Below, piece after piece: positions 6,686-13,855 of a stretch of 64,000 nucleotides of DNA. The number at the start of each line of letters is the position of its first letter. Position 1 is the first letter of the stretch. The notes under the pieces were generated by a model. The model was given only the letters and a program-made list of their open reading frames with translations, searched no databases and had not been told where the DNA came from. The position numbers and the translations under genes are program-made. The stretch is from Mesorhizobium sp. dw_380 (lineage in GTDB: Bacteria > Pseudomonadota > Alphaproteobacteria > Rhizobiales > Rhizobiaceae), in assembly GCF_018588885.1 (NCBI RefSeq), contig NZ_JAFFIW010000006.1, positions 203,613-267,612 of the forward strand. The letters run 5' to 3'.

Positions 6686-7465
6686 TCACGCAGCATCGAG
6701 CGTCCCCCCGATCTCTTCGAAGAGGCGGCAGGCTCGACCGTAATTCTGATCCTTGTTGTCCAGGGTGGCACGTTCACCGACAAGGCCGTCAAGCCAGGTG
6801 AGCCAGTAGCGCAGCCGGGAAGTGTCGCCACCGTTCTTCAACGAGCGCTCGACCATCGCCAACATGGCGCCGACACTGGTGGTGTTCGCTGCCTTCCTTG
6901 CCCCTTTTTCGAAAGGCGCTTTCGTCGATGACGCCGTTTCAACGGGATCTATTAAAATCGTTTCGCGGGATCTATTATAGGTTTCACCTAATATATTTAC
7001 CTCAGGAAGTGATTGATCCTGCTCGGTTTTCTCAAAATCGCCGCTACCTATTGGGCCGATTTCGGTAACTGTGCTGCTACCTGTCGGCTGATGATAGGTA
7101 ACGGGTTCGCTACCTTTGGTGTCGTCATAGGTAGCGGGTTCGCTACCTATCCCGGCCTTGAGATAGAGTGCATCGAACTCGGTATAGACGACTGAATAAA
7201 CCCTAAGTCGTCGGTTCAATGGGTGCTGCTTGGCCGTCAGATACTTCTTTTCCGCCAAGATGCTCAGCGACCGCGAGAGAGCTTTCAGGTGACATCCAAC
7301 GAGCCCCGCAAGACGTGGATGGCTTGCGTAACAGCCGATGCCGTTGGCGCCGAAACGGTCGTGCGCGGCCAGCGCTATGAGCACCCGCAGATCTTCGCGA
7401 GTCAGTGTCTTGTCGCCCATCACCCTGCACGGCACAGGCGAAAACGTTTCCTTTGCCGGTGCCAT
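6686..7465 (-). CDS. Winged-helix replication-initiator-like protein containing internal iterons
   Basis: A 259-residue protein. Residues about 18-95 form a winged-helix domain of the phage O/RepA N-terminal type (TREDLRVLIALAAHDRFG, then CYASHPRLAGLVGCHLKALS and the wing RLRVYSVVY). Residues 107-150 are an 11-residue repeat zone (GSEPATYDDTK, GSEPVTYHQPT, GSSTVTEIGPI, GSG...) encoded by exact 33-bp-spaced DNA repeats. A low-complexity linker follows, then a helical C-terminal domain (190-259). Lambda O has the same order: DNA-binding domain, iterons within the gene, AT-rich tract, then a helicase-loader-binding domain. Its ATG overlaps the upstream stop (TGATG). The initiator role is inferred. 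Confidence 0.65.
   Translation of the reverse strand: MAPAKETFSPVPCRVMGDKTLTREDLRVLIALAAHDRFGANGIGCYASHPRLAGLVGCHLKALSRSLSILAEKKYLTAKQHPLNRRLRVYSVVYTEFDALYLKAGIGSEPATYDDTKGSEPVTYHQPTGSSTVTEIGPIGSGDFEKTEQDQSLPEVNILGETYNRSRETILIDPVETASSTKAPFEKGARKAANTTSVGAMLAMVERSLKNGGDTSRLRYWLTWLDGLVGERATLDNKDQNYGRACRLFEEIGGTLDAA
6946..7018. other. AT-rich tract next to the iterons (candidate origin unwinding element)
   Basis: This stretch contains TCTATTAAAATCG, CTATTATAGG and CCTAATATATTTACC, and is much richer in A+T than anything else in the first 10 kb. It sits immediately downstream (in gene direction) of the four repeats, as the unwinding region does in the lambda origin. A short internal repeat, CGGGATCTATTA, also occurs twice near 6945 and 6966. 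The function is inferred from position and composition only. Confidence 0.5.
7028..7150. repeat. Four 33-bp-period iteron-like repeats inside the initiator gene
   Basis: GCTACCT occurs at 7043, 7076, 7109 and 7142, each exactly 33 bp apart. In the last two copies it is the right arm of a hairpin-like unit, AGGTAGC-GGGTTC-GCTACCT at 7142-7148 (left arm 7129-7135) and AGGTAAC in the preceding copy; the 7076 copy keeps GGTAAC and GCTACC arms. Exact phasing over three helical turns suggests bound initiator on one DNA face. It translates as an 11-residue repeat. Confidence 0.75.
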
Positions 7466-7809
7466 CAGCTCGCCTCGGATTGCTGCGAAAGCTTCAGTTC
7501 GCGCTCAAGTTGCTTGTGATGTAGCCGACAGGCCCAGCGAATGCGCAGAGGCTCCAAATGCGATTCGTGGTGGGCATCAGTCCGGTGATCGCCGCAAAAT
7601 TCGCAATCCTGCCGCTGGATGATTCCGCGCCTGAGAGCCGAACGTGTGGCGCTGTGGCACCAGTAGGCGATCGGGTTACGCTGGCGCCACCGCGCTTGCG
7701 GGGTGGAGGCTGGTGGGCTACTGTCCGAACTGTCTGTAGCTGCCAAGCAAGACATTTCGGAGCCGGTTCGCGTCTCAAGCGCGGCCGGCTCTTTCGTTTT
7801 CATGTCCAT
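7465..7809 (-). CDS. Small zinc-binding HNH-like phage protein
   Basis: A 114-residue protein whose C-terminal half carries C69-x2-C72, H80-H81, then C94-x2-H97-H98 (DCEFCGD, DAHHESHLEPLRIRWACR, LHHK). Short proteins with this CxxC...HH...CxxHH layout are common in alphaproteobacterial prophages and resemble a degenerate HNH/treble-clef zinc fold. No catalytic activity can be asserted. The N-terminal 40 residues are low-complexity Ser/Ala/Pro. It is translationally coupled to the initiator-like gene (TGATG) and directly follows the stop of the upstream ORF. Confidence 0.6.
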   Translation of the reverse strand: MDMKTKEPAALETRTGSEMSCLAATDSSDSSPPASTPQARWRQRNPIAYWCHSATRSALRRGIIQRQDCEFCGDHRTDAHHESHLEPLRIRWACRLHHKQLERELKLSQQSEAS

Positions 7810-8001
7810 TCAGGCGGCCCTCGCTTTGATGAGGTCGGCTTCCCGAATGGCCGAAATCGCCTCCAGGCTGGTGAGACCAAAGCGCTTCCTGATTTCCACA
7901 ACTGAGGAATGCGGGCGGCTATGCTTGGGCGTGGTGGCCAGCCAGAGCGCCGCCTGGCTGATAAGCTCGGTGCTTTCGTGGTCGATGCCGGAGTTGACCA
8001 T
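7810..8001 (-). CDS. Hypothetical small phage protein (63 aa)
   Basis: A 63-residue frame packed exactly between the excisionase-like gene (stop 8002) and the zinc protein (start 7809). It is mostly helical (STELISQAALWLATT; VVEIRKRFGLTSLEAISAI, with a helix-turn-helix-like rhythm in its second half). No family is recognised. The gene-dense packing is the evidence that it is translated. Confidence 0.5.
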   Translation of the reverse strand: MVNSGIDHESTELISQAALWLATTPKHSRPHSSVVEIRKRFGLTSLEAISAIREADLIKARAA

Positions 8002-8202
8002 TTATGCGGCCTCCGGCTTGTCAAATTGCCAGACGCGCGTGCGCGCCTGCTGTTCGAGCCACCCGTCGATGTCTTCGGGGCGGTAGCGAACTTGGTGGCC
8101 AATCTTCAGATAGCGCGGCCCAGCGCCAGTCTGCCGGGAATGCTCCAGCCACGACTTGGACTTGCCGATGCGCGATGCAGTTTGCTCGGAGTTGAGCAGC
8201 AT
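8002..8202 (-). CDS. AlpA/excisionase-like helix-turn-helix protein
   Basis: A 66-residue winged-helix protein of the MerR-like HTH_17/AlpA type: LLNSEQTASRIGKSKSWLEH (recognition helix region), GPRYLKIGHQVRYRPEDIDG (wing) and WLEQQARTRVW. Such proteins act as recombination directionality factors or as activators of integrase expression in prophages and satellites. A GGGAGA ribosome binding site lies about 10 nt upstream of ATG 8202. It heads the run that contains the replication and terminase genes, downstream of a strong palindrome at 8273-8297. Confidence 0.75.
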   Translation of the reverse strand: MLLNSEQTASRIGKSKSWLEHSRQTGAGPRYLKIGHQVRYRPEDIDGWLEQQARTRVWQFDKPEAA

Positions 8203-8272
8203 CTACGTTGTCTCCCTTGCCAGCCGCTCCACCCAATTGTGGCGCGTTGGAAAGGGCTGTAGCTGGCTGCTT

Positions 8273-8297
8273 AGGATGGTTAGCCGCTAACCGTCCT
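8273..8297. promoter_or_regulatory. Near-perfect 12-bp inverted repeat between integrase operon and xis-like operon
   Basis: AGGATGGTTAGC and GCTAACCGTCCT flank a single central base, with one mismatch in the arms. A one-base spacer is unfavourable for a hairpin, so a dimeric-repressor operator is more likely than a terminator. It overlaps the stop codon of the 8280-8882 gene and lies about 70 bp upstream of the excisionase-like start, where a promoter would be expected. Confidence 0.45.
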
Positions 8298-8882
8298 GCT
8301 TTTCTTCATGTAGGTGTCGTGGAATGTAGAGAAGGCAATTTCCTCAATCTTGCCGCCGATCTCGCACAGAAGTTTGTCGCCATCGCGATAAGCCTCGATC
8401 TCTTCATCGTTATCATCGAGCCTGATTAAGAGGCCGGGACTTCGGTCCGGTATGGCGGCCCATTGCTCCTTTTTCGTTCCTCCTACCGTGGCAGCCAAGT
8501 GCTCGGCGATGGCTCTTTTCCAGATGGCTCTTTGCTTCCTGGGCTGACGTGCGCGTCGTTGTTGCGAGTCCGCATCCCAGCGCGCAATGGCCTCTGCGAG
8601 ATAGTTCCGGATGCCGTCGAACTCTCTAAGTTTCTCTTCGGCTTTGTCGTAGGCTTCGTCAGGGTCCATCTCGTTGGATGCAGCGACCTTCAGATAGAAG
8701 CGCACGTCGTCAAAGACGTTCTTGTGGCGAGCGGGATTGATGGCATCGGCGAAGAACGTTTTCCACGCGGGATCAGGTTGGAAGTCACGCATTTTTGGAA
8801 GTCGCTTGTCCGCGACAATCTGCGCCGCGTGCTGCTCAGCGATTTCGAGTCGGTAGGCTAGGTCGGCGGCGCGCCCGCTCAT
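8280..8882 (-). CDS. Hypothetical protein co-transcribed with the integrase (200 aa)
   Basis: A 200-residue charged, mostly helical protein. ATG 8882 overlaps the integrase stop (ATGA), so the two are coupled; longer in-frame extensions lie inside the integrase and are rejected. Visible segments are a helical N-terminus (AADLAYRLEIAEQHAAQI), a basic middle (QQRRARQPRKQRAIWKRAI) and an acidic C-terminal part (RLDDNDEEIEAYRDGD). No family is recognised. Its coupling to int suggests a role in element maintenance or regulation, but this is inference. Confidence 0.6.
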   Translation of the reverse strand: MSGRAADLAYRLEIAEQHAAQIVADKRLPKMRDFQPDPAWKTFFADAINPARHKNVFDDVRFYLKVAASNEMDPDEAYDKAEEKLREFDGIRNYLAEAIARWDADSQQRRARQPRKQRAIWKRAIAEHLAATVGGTKKEQWAAIPDRSPGLLIRLDDNDEEIEAYRDGDKLLCEIGGKIEEIAFSTFHDTYMKKSRTVSG

Positions 8883-9979
8883 AGTTTCGGCCTCCACTTC
8901 CAGCCTGCAAACTTGTCGTCTCGCTGCCGGAGCTGCGCGTAGCGCTGCAGGGATGCCCAAGAGCGATGCCCGGACACAAGCGCAACGTGCGGGATGTTCC
9001 AGCCGGCCTCGAACAGCCGTGAGACGCCTTCGTGGCGAAGGTCGTGGAAATGCAGACCCTCAATGTCGAGCATCTTGCAAGCACGAGTGAAGGCGGCGCC
9101 GATGGCGTCGGTGGTGTAGGGGAAAATGTATTCGCCGCCGCCGGTGGTCGGTTTCATCCGCAACACAATGGCTTCTGCCTCCGGCGGCAACTCGCACCAG
9201 ACATCGTTGCCACGTTTCGCGCCAGGGTTCTTCATGTCGCGGACCATAACGCGGCCGGCATGGTCCGCTGTCGTCGCCTCGAAGTCGGTCCAACGGATTC
9301 GCGTGATCTCTTCCATGCGGCGCGTCGAGAATGCGGCGAACAGTACGATCTCGACCATTGGCGCGGAATGCGGCGCACGTTCTGCGCGCTCCTGAAAGAA
9401 CGTCAGCAGCCGGTCGAGCTCATCGAGGGTAGGGCGCCTTTCCCGCTTGTCCGACTTGGCAATGGCCCTCTGCTTTCGCAGCACGAACATCGCGTCGGAC
9501 ATCGCCTCCGGGTCGAGCGGATAGCCCCACGCTTTCTTGGCAATGGCGAAGACGCTGGCCATGTGCGAGAGGTAGTTGTTGATGGTCGACGGTCCGGGGT
9601 TCGCCAAGCCAGTGACGGTGTGAATGGTCCTCGCAAAGGAAACGATGTCGTCGCTGCCGATGTCGGCGCACGACATACCGGCTATTGAGTGACGTTGAAT
9701 TGCCGCAAGGCAGGCGGCTTTGGTCTTGCCGATCTCGCCACCATATTCCTCCAGGTATCGGCCTATGGCGTCGCCGAGCGTCTTGACCTCTTGCGTCGCG
9801 GCCTTGAAAGCCTTCGGGTTGTCGAGTTCGGCTTCCCGTTGCCGCAGCCACGCCTTTGCTGCCTTGTGGTCGCGGAACGTTCGGTTTTCCCGGACGGTCT
9901 TGCCGTCGCTTTTCCTGGCGATCTGACATAGGTAGGACGGTTTCCCGTCGCTTCGCGTTCTGGTAACTATCGTGCCCAT
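8879..9979 (-). CDS. int: Tyrosine recombinase (dusA-associated integrase)
   Basis: A 366-residue site-specific recombinase. ATG 9979 (MGTIVTRTRSDGKPSYL) is chosen because an upstream in-frame extension runs into the repeat region and dusA. The N-terminal part is an arm-binding-like domain, followed by a SAM-like core domain (GDAIGRYLEEYGGEIGKTKA). The catalytic set is visible: R221 (STRRMEEI), H312-x2-R315 (HFHDLRHEG), H338 (SGHRSW) and nucleophile Y347 (LQRYAQL). It lies head-to-head with dusA, 95 bp away; integrases next to dusA form a known group that inserts at the 5' end of that gene. It should mediate integration and, with the AlpA-like protein, excision. Confidence 0.92.
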   Translation of the reverse strand: MGTIVTRTRSDGKPSYLCQIARKSDGKTVRENRTFRDHKAAKAWLRQREAELDNPKAFKAATQEVKTLGDAIGRYLEEYGGEIGKTKAACLAAIQRHSIAGMSCADIGSDDIVSFARTIHTVTGLANPGPSTINNYLSHMASVFAIAKKAWGYPLDPEAMSDAMFVLRKQRAIAKSDKRERRPTLDELDRLLTFFQERAERAPHSAPMVEIVLFAAFSTRRMEEITRIRWTDFEATTADHAGRVMVRDMKNPGAKRGNDVWCELPPEAEAIVLRMKPTTGGGEYIFPYTTDAIGAAFTRACKMLDIEGLHFHDLRHEGVSRLFEAGWNIPHVALVSGHRSWASLQRYAQLRQRDDKFAGWKWRPKL

Positions 9980-10074
9980 CGCTACAACATCGCCCCATTC
10001 GCCTACAACAATGTTGTATCCGTTACAACAATGCCCTGCAAAATGCAACAATGCCCTGCAATGAGCTACAACAT
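9980..10074. repeat. TACAACA repeat array at the integrase-dusA junction (candidate arm/att region)
   Basis: TACAACA occurs at 9983, 10004, 10024 and 10067, with a variant TGCAACA at 10044, at 20-23 bp steps. The copy at 10004 pairs with TGTTGTA to form a 15-bp perfect palindrome (10004-10018). A 16-bp direct repeat CAACAATGCCCTGCAA is at 10026-10041 and 10046-10061. Two-turn phasing suggests arm-type integrase sites or regulator binding sites. It also contains the promoter/leader for dusA as it now stands. Confidence 0.65.
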
Positions 10075-11109
10075 ATGACCGGCACCAAGCCCGCAGATCA
10101 CTACGAGAAAGCCCGGATTTCCGGCGTCCCGGTCGTGTCGATTGCACCCATGATGGACTGGACGGATCGGCATTGCCGCTTCTTCCATCGCCAGCTGACG
10201 AGCCATGCGCTGCTCTATACTGAAATGGTGGTGGCAGACGCGGTCATCCACGGGACGCGCGAGCGGCTGCTTGGCTTCGATCAAGCGGAACATCCGGTTG
10301 CCCTGCAGCTCGGCGGCTCCGATCCAGCAAAACTTGCCGAGGCAGCGCGCATCGGCGAAGCCTTCGGCTATGACGAGGTCAACCTCAATGTCGGCTGCCC
10401 GTCCGACCGCGTCCAGTCGGGCACGTTCGGTGCGTGCCTGATGAAAGTGCCCGACCTCGTCGCCGGCTGCGTCGCGGCGATGAAGGCATCGGTGAAGATC
10501 CCCGTCACCGTCAAATGCCGCATCGGCGTCGACGAACAGGATCCGGAGCCGGCGCTCGATGCGCTGGCGGACGGGGTTTTCGATGCCGGCGCCGACGCCC
10601 TGTGGGTGCATGCACGCAAGGCGTGGCTGGAAGGGCTGAGCCCCAAGGAAAACCGCGATGTCCCGCCGCTAGACTACAACAGGGTCTATCGGCTGAAGGC
10701 CAGAAAACCAAACGAATTCATTGGCATCAATGGCGGTATTCAGTCGCTTGAGGAGGCGCGGGCGCATCTCGATCATGTCGACGGCGCCATGCTCGGCCGC
10801 GCTGCCTACCACACGCCCGGCATTTTGGCCGGCGTTGACGCGGACTTCTACGGCGCGAAGCCCGAGGCGTTCGATTTTGCCGCGCTGATCGATGCGATGG
10901 CGGATTATGCGGCGCGCCACATAGAACAGGGCGGGCGGCTCGGGCATGTCACCCGACATATGGTCGGACTGTTCCACGGGCTGCCCGGTGCGCGCCGTTA
11001 TCGGCAGATCCTGTCGACCGACGCGACGCGGCCCGGCGCCGGGCCCGATGTGCTGAAGACGGCGTTCGCGGCCGTTGAATTCGCTGGCGGGGTCGCGGAA
11101 GCCGCCTGA
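10075..11109 (+). CDS. dusA: tRNA-dihydrouridine synthase A
   Basis: A 344-residue FMN/NADPH enzyme that reduces uridines in the D-loop of tRNA. It contains SIAPMMDWTDRHCRFFHR near the start, the active-site cysteine segment NLNVGCPSDRVQSGTFGAC, KCRIGVDEQ, LWVHARKAWLEGLSPKENR (typical of DusA) and INGGIQSLEEA. ATG 10075 is used; an in-frame ATG at 10051 lies within the mobile-element repeats. The element's integrase sits just upstream, so the first codons and the leader may have been supplied by recombination at the attachment site. Confidence 0.93.
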   Translation: MTGTKPADHYEKARISGVPVVSIAPMMDWTDRHCRFFHRQLTSHALLYTEMVVADAVIHGTRERLLGFDQAEHPVALQLGGSDPAKLAEAARIGEAFGYDEVNLNVGCPSDRVQSGTFGACLMKVPDLVAGCVAAMKASVKIPVTVKCRIGVDEQDPEPALDALADGVFDAGADALWVHARKAWLEGLSPKENRDVPPLDYNRVYRLKARKPNEFIGINGGIQSLEEARAHLDHVDGAMLGRAAYHTPGILAGVDADFYGAKPEAFDFAALIDAMADYAARHIEQGGRLGHVTRHMVGLFHGLPGARRYRQILSTDATRPGAGPDVLKTAFAAVEFAGGVAEAA

Positions 11110-11111
11110 CC

Positions 11112-11816
11112 TCAGTCCCTGAGGATCATGCGGTCGCCGCGCACGTCGAAGCCCGACAGCGAGCCGATAAAGTTCATGCCGAGCAGGCTTTGGCTGAGCA
11201 TGCCGGGCGCCGCGACCATGACAGGCATGTCCTTGCGCACGATGCCGCCGATCGCGAGTTGGTCGGTTTTCACAGCCGCGGCGCGTGCCATGCCGTTGGC
11301 CGTCGATACCGCTATCGTGTAGTTGAGTGCGGCCGGGTTGAATCCGGCAGCTTGCGCGTCTTCGGACGTCAGCACGGTGCTGGTCGCGCCGGTGTCGACA
11401 ACGGCCCGCACTGGATTGCCATTGACCAGGATGCGCGCTTCGAAATGACCATTTTCGGCCTTGTCGAGGGTCACGGTGGCGTGGCCGTCTTCGATGCCGA
11501 GCGCCAGCGGACTGCCGGGAACGAGGCCCGCGGTCACCCGGCTGGCAACGTCCTGCAGTTCGTAGCGATACTGGTAGCCTGCGATCAGCGCGAGCACGAT
11601 TGCCGCCCAGGCGCCGAGATTGCGGGCCATGGCGCCCAACGGGCGGCCTGACCGCAGCAGGCCGGCGCCAATAACGGCGCCGAAGGCGCCAAGCCAGATC
11701 AGCCGGCCGAAATCATAATTCTCGATGCCGAGCGTGCTGCCGGCGGAATCGTTGAACATCAGCAGGACTGCTGCGACGCCGATCACAGCCATTAGAATCC
11801 AGAACAGCCGGCTCAT
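11112..11816 (-). CDS. Membrane-anchored retropepsin-like aspartyl protease (TIGR02281-type)
   Basis: A 234-residue protein. The N-terminal ~85 residues hold three hydrophobic segments (LFWILMAVIGVAAVLLMF; LIWLGAFGAVIGAGLL; LGAWAAIVLALIAGY). The C-terminal domain is a clan AA aspartyl protease with VDTGATSTVL as catalytic loop (aspartate near residue 141), VSTANGMARAA and the late LLGMNFIGSLSGFDV. Such proteins are expected to act as dimers in the periplasm. It converges on dusA (3 bp apart) and is just upstream of cell-surface-unrelated DUF1289; its substrate is unknown. Confidence 0.85.
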   Translation of the reverse strand: MSRLFWILMAVIGVAAVLLMFNDSAGSTLGIENYDFGRLIWLGAFGAVIGAGLLRSGRPLGAMARNLGAWAAIVLALIAGYQYRYELQDVASRVTAGLVPGSPLALGIEDGHATVTLDKAENGHFEARILVNGNPVRAVVDTGATSTVLTSEDAQAAGFNPAALNYTIAVSTANGMARAAAVKTDQLAIGGIVRKDMPVMVAAPGMLSQSLLGMNFIGSLSGFDVRGDRMILRD

Positions 11817-11826
11817 CCGCCCCTCG

Positions 11827-12057
11827 CTAAAGTGCGTCGCGTTCGCGTGCCATGCGGGTACGGCGCGTTTCCCGGCGCGGCCGGCGCTCGACGGTTTCCA
11901 TCCGGGCAGGCAGTTCGGCCATCACGCCGCGCCGCGTTTCCGGCGTCATCCCCATCCAGGCGCCGATTTCCTCGCGCGTGCGACCGCACCCGAAGCAGAA
12001 GCCGGTTTTCATGTCGATCGAACAGACCAGGATGCAGGGGGATTCGATGGCCGTCAT
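11827..12057 (-). CDS. DUF1289 family protein
   Basis: A 76-residue protein from ATG 12057 (MTAIESPCILVCSIDMKTGF), with the DUF1289 Cys pattern PCILVCS...GFCFGCGRTREEIGAW. The four cysteines suggest a metal or Fe-S site. The C-terminal tail is Arg-rich. Longer in-frame extension to 12174 has no family similarity. It precedes the aspartyl protease in the same direction, so they may share a transcript. Function unknown. Confidence 0.85.
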   Translation of the reverse strand: MTAIESPCILVCSIDMKTGFCFGCGRTREEIGAWMGMTPETRRGVMAELPARMETVERRPRRETRRTRMARERDAL

Positions 12058-12240
12058 GACTTTCTCTTGAGGGACCCGTCCGGAATCCGCTCTTCCACCT
12101 CCACATGGTGCAACGGCAAAGCCAATGCAAGCCCTCGCGATCGCGCCCTCCGCAGCCGCCTTTGCGGCAATCAAAGAGGATGATCAGGAGGAGGTTGTGT
12201 CGACCACGCAAGGCAGCTATGCCGCTCACCAGTTCCAGGA

Positions 12241-13254
12241 ATGATTGCCCATCACATGACCAGCGCACTGCCCTTCGACGATTTTCGCAACCTGCTCGAC
12301 ACCCTGCCGGCAGCCGACTTCAAAGCCGAGGCGCGGGTTCGCACTCTGTTTGCCAAGGCCGACAAGCCGGCGAATTCGCTCGGCCGTATCGAGGACATCG
12401 CCGCGTGGCTTGCTGCCTGGAGCGGCCGGGCTCCGCCCGCCGTCACAAGGCCGCTAATGGCGGTCTTTGCCGGCAATCATGGTGTCGTCAGGCATGGCGT
12501 TTCGCCACGGCCGGTGGCGGCAACCGCCGAAGCGGTCGAGCTTTGCGCGGCCGGCGGTGCGGCGATCAACCAGATCTGCATTGCCAACGATCTTGGGCTG
12601 AAAGTGTTCGATCTTGCCCTGCATATCCCGACCGGCGATATCACGGATGATGCCGCGCTGGATGAGCGCGGCTGTGCGGCCACCATGGCCTTCGGCATGG
12701 AAGCGATCGCCGGCGGCACCGACCTGCTTTGCCTCGGCGATCTCGGCGTCGGCAATTCCACCATAGCCGCGGCGCTGTTTGCGGCGCTGTTCGGGGGCAG
12801 GGGTGCCGACTGGGTCGGCCCGGGATCGGGCGCCGATGCGGCGATGCAGGCCCGCAAGGCGGAGGTGGTCGATGCGGCGATGGCCTTTCACCGCGGCCAT
12901 CTCGAAGACCCGTTGGAGGCGCTGCGTCGCGTCGGCGGCCGCGAGTTCGCCGCGATAGCCGGCGCCATCATCGCCGCGCGGATGCAGAAGATCCCGGTGC
13001 TGCTCGACGGCTTTGCAGCAACGGCAGCCGCGGCGGCACTGCACGCCGCGAACCCTGCAGCTCTTGACCATTGTCTTCTCGCCAGCCTGTCGTCGGAGCC
13101 CGCGCATGCACGGGCCGCCGAGCGGATCGGCCTGCGCCCGTTGCTCGACCTGGGTATAAGCCATGGCGAAGGAGCAGGCGCAGCTCTTGCCGCAGGCCTG
13201 GTCAAGGCGGCGGCGCTGACCAGTTCAGGCATGGCGGCGGCTGTTCGGGGCTAA
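12241..13254 (+). CDS. cobT: Nicotinate-nucleotide-dimethylbenzimidazole phosphoribosyltransferase
   Basis: A 337-residue enzyme that makes alpha-ribazole phosphate for the lower ligand of cobalamin. Recognised segments are NSLGRIEDIAAWLAAW, VFAGNHGVVRHGVSP, LGVGNSTIAAALFAAL, PVLLDGFAATAAAAAL and the C-terminal LLDLGISHGEGAGAALAAGL, whose Glu corresponds to the family catalytic base. Length matches the family. ATG 12256 is an alternative start. The usual partner gene for cobalamin synthase is not next to it, and no cobalamin riboswitch signature is seen upstream. Confidence 0.92.
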   Translation: MIAHHMTSALPFDDFRNLLDTLPAADFKAEARVRTLFAKADKPANSLGRIEDIAAWLAAWSGRAPPAVTRPLMAVFAGNHGVVRHGVSPRPVAATAEAVELCAAGGAAINQICIANDLGLKVFDLALHIPTGDITDDAALDERGCAATMAFGMEAIAGGTDLLCLGDLGVGNSTIAAALFAALFGGRGADWVGPGSGADAAMQARKAEVVDAAMAFHRGHLEDPLEALRRVGGREFAAIAGAIIAARMQKIPVLLDGFAATAAAAALHAANPAALDHCLLASLSSEPAHARAAERIGLRPLLDLGISHGEGAGAALAAGLVKAAALTSSGMAAAVRG

Positions 13255-13276
13255 GAGTCTTTCGGCCCCCGGCGCG

Positions 13277-13804
13277 TCAACGCCTGAAATTGGGGATACG
13301 ATAGACGACTGAACTATATTTCGAATTGGAGCGGGTCCCGACTACGCGGCCGCCAAGGTCTTCCGCGATTCTTCTGCTCGCCACGTTTTCTTCGGCGACA
13401 GGGTAGGCGAAGCAATCCGGATCGAGTTCGTCGGATGCCCAGGCCGCCACAGCGGCAACGGCCTCCCGGCCGAAGCCGTTTCCATGGGCGTCCTCCCTTA
13501 TCCAAATTCCGATCTCGGGACAGGCGGTCGTAGCCGCGTGAAGTCCGACAAGCCCCAGACAACGATCGTCAGCCAACGCGCGCACGACGAAATGCAAATC
13601 CGATCCGTCAAGGATCGGCGTCAGCCAGGAGCGCCATACCTCGGCAAAGGCCATTGGTGATCGAGGCGGCTCCCACTGCATGAACCGGGTGATCGCGGGC
13701 GTGATGGCGGCAAAGACCTCTTCAGCGTCGTCGGCCTTAAACAGCTTCAGGCGAAGCCGTTCTGATTTGATTTCGACGCCGCTGGCATCCCAATGTGCGG
13801 TCAT
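13277..13804 (-). CDS. GNAT acetyltransferase (RimJ/RimL-like)
   Basis: A 175-residue N-acetyltransferase. It opens with SERLRLKLFKADDAEEVFAA, the typical beta1-alpha1 of RimJ/RimL relatives. The acetyl-CoA loop is EDAHGNGFGREAVAAVAAWA (about 116-135), followed by the late AYPVAEENVASRRIAEDLG segment seen in these enzymes. The substrate cannot be predicted. It is separated by about 50 bp from the histidine kinase behind it, on the same strand. Confidence 0.85.
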   Translation of the reverse strand: MTAHWDASGVEIKSERLRLKLFKADDAEEVFAAITPAITRFMQWEPPRSPMAFAEVWRSWLTPILDGSDLHFVVRALADDRCLGLVGLHAATTACPEIGIWIREDAHGNGFGREAVAAVAAWASDELDPDCFAYPVAEENVASRRIAEDLGGRVVGTRSNSKYSSVVYRIPNFRR

Positions 13805-13855
13805 TGCGGTCCGCGTTCCTTCTTCCAGGCCGGATGGAAACAGGCCGCAGGACTG

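Noticed and set aside
6459..6689. Minus-strand ORF opposite the small helical protein at 6454-6657
   Set aside because: Arg/Ser-rich shadow composition; the plus-strand frame has a balanced amphipathic helix instead.
12058..12240. Possible cobalamin riboswitch upstream of cobT
   Set aside because: No B12-box-like sequence (GCCACTG type) or matching hairpin set was seen in the gap.
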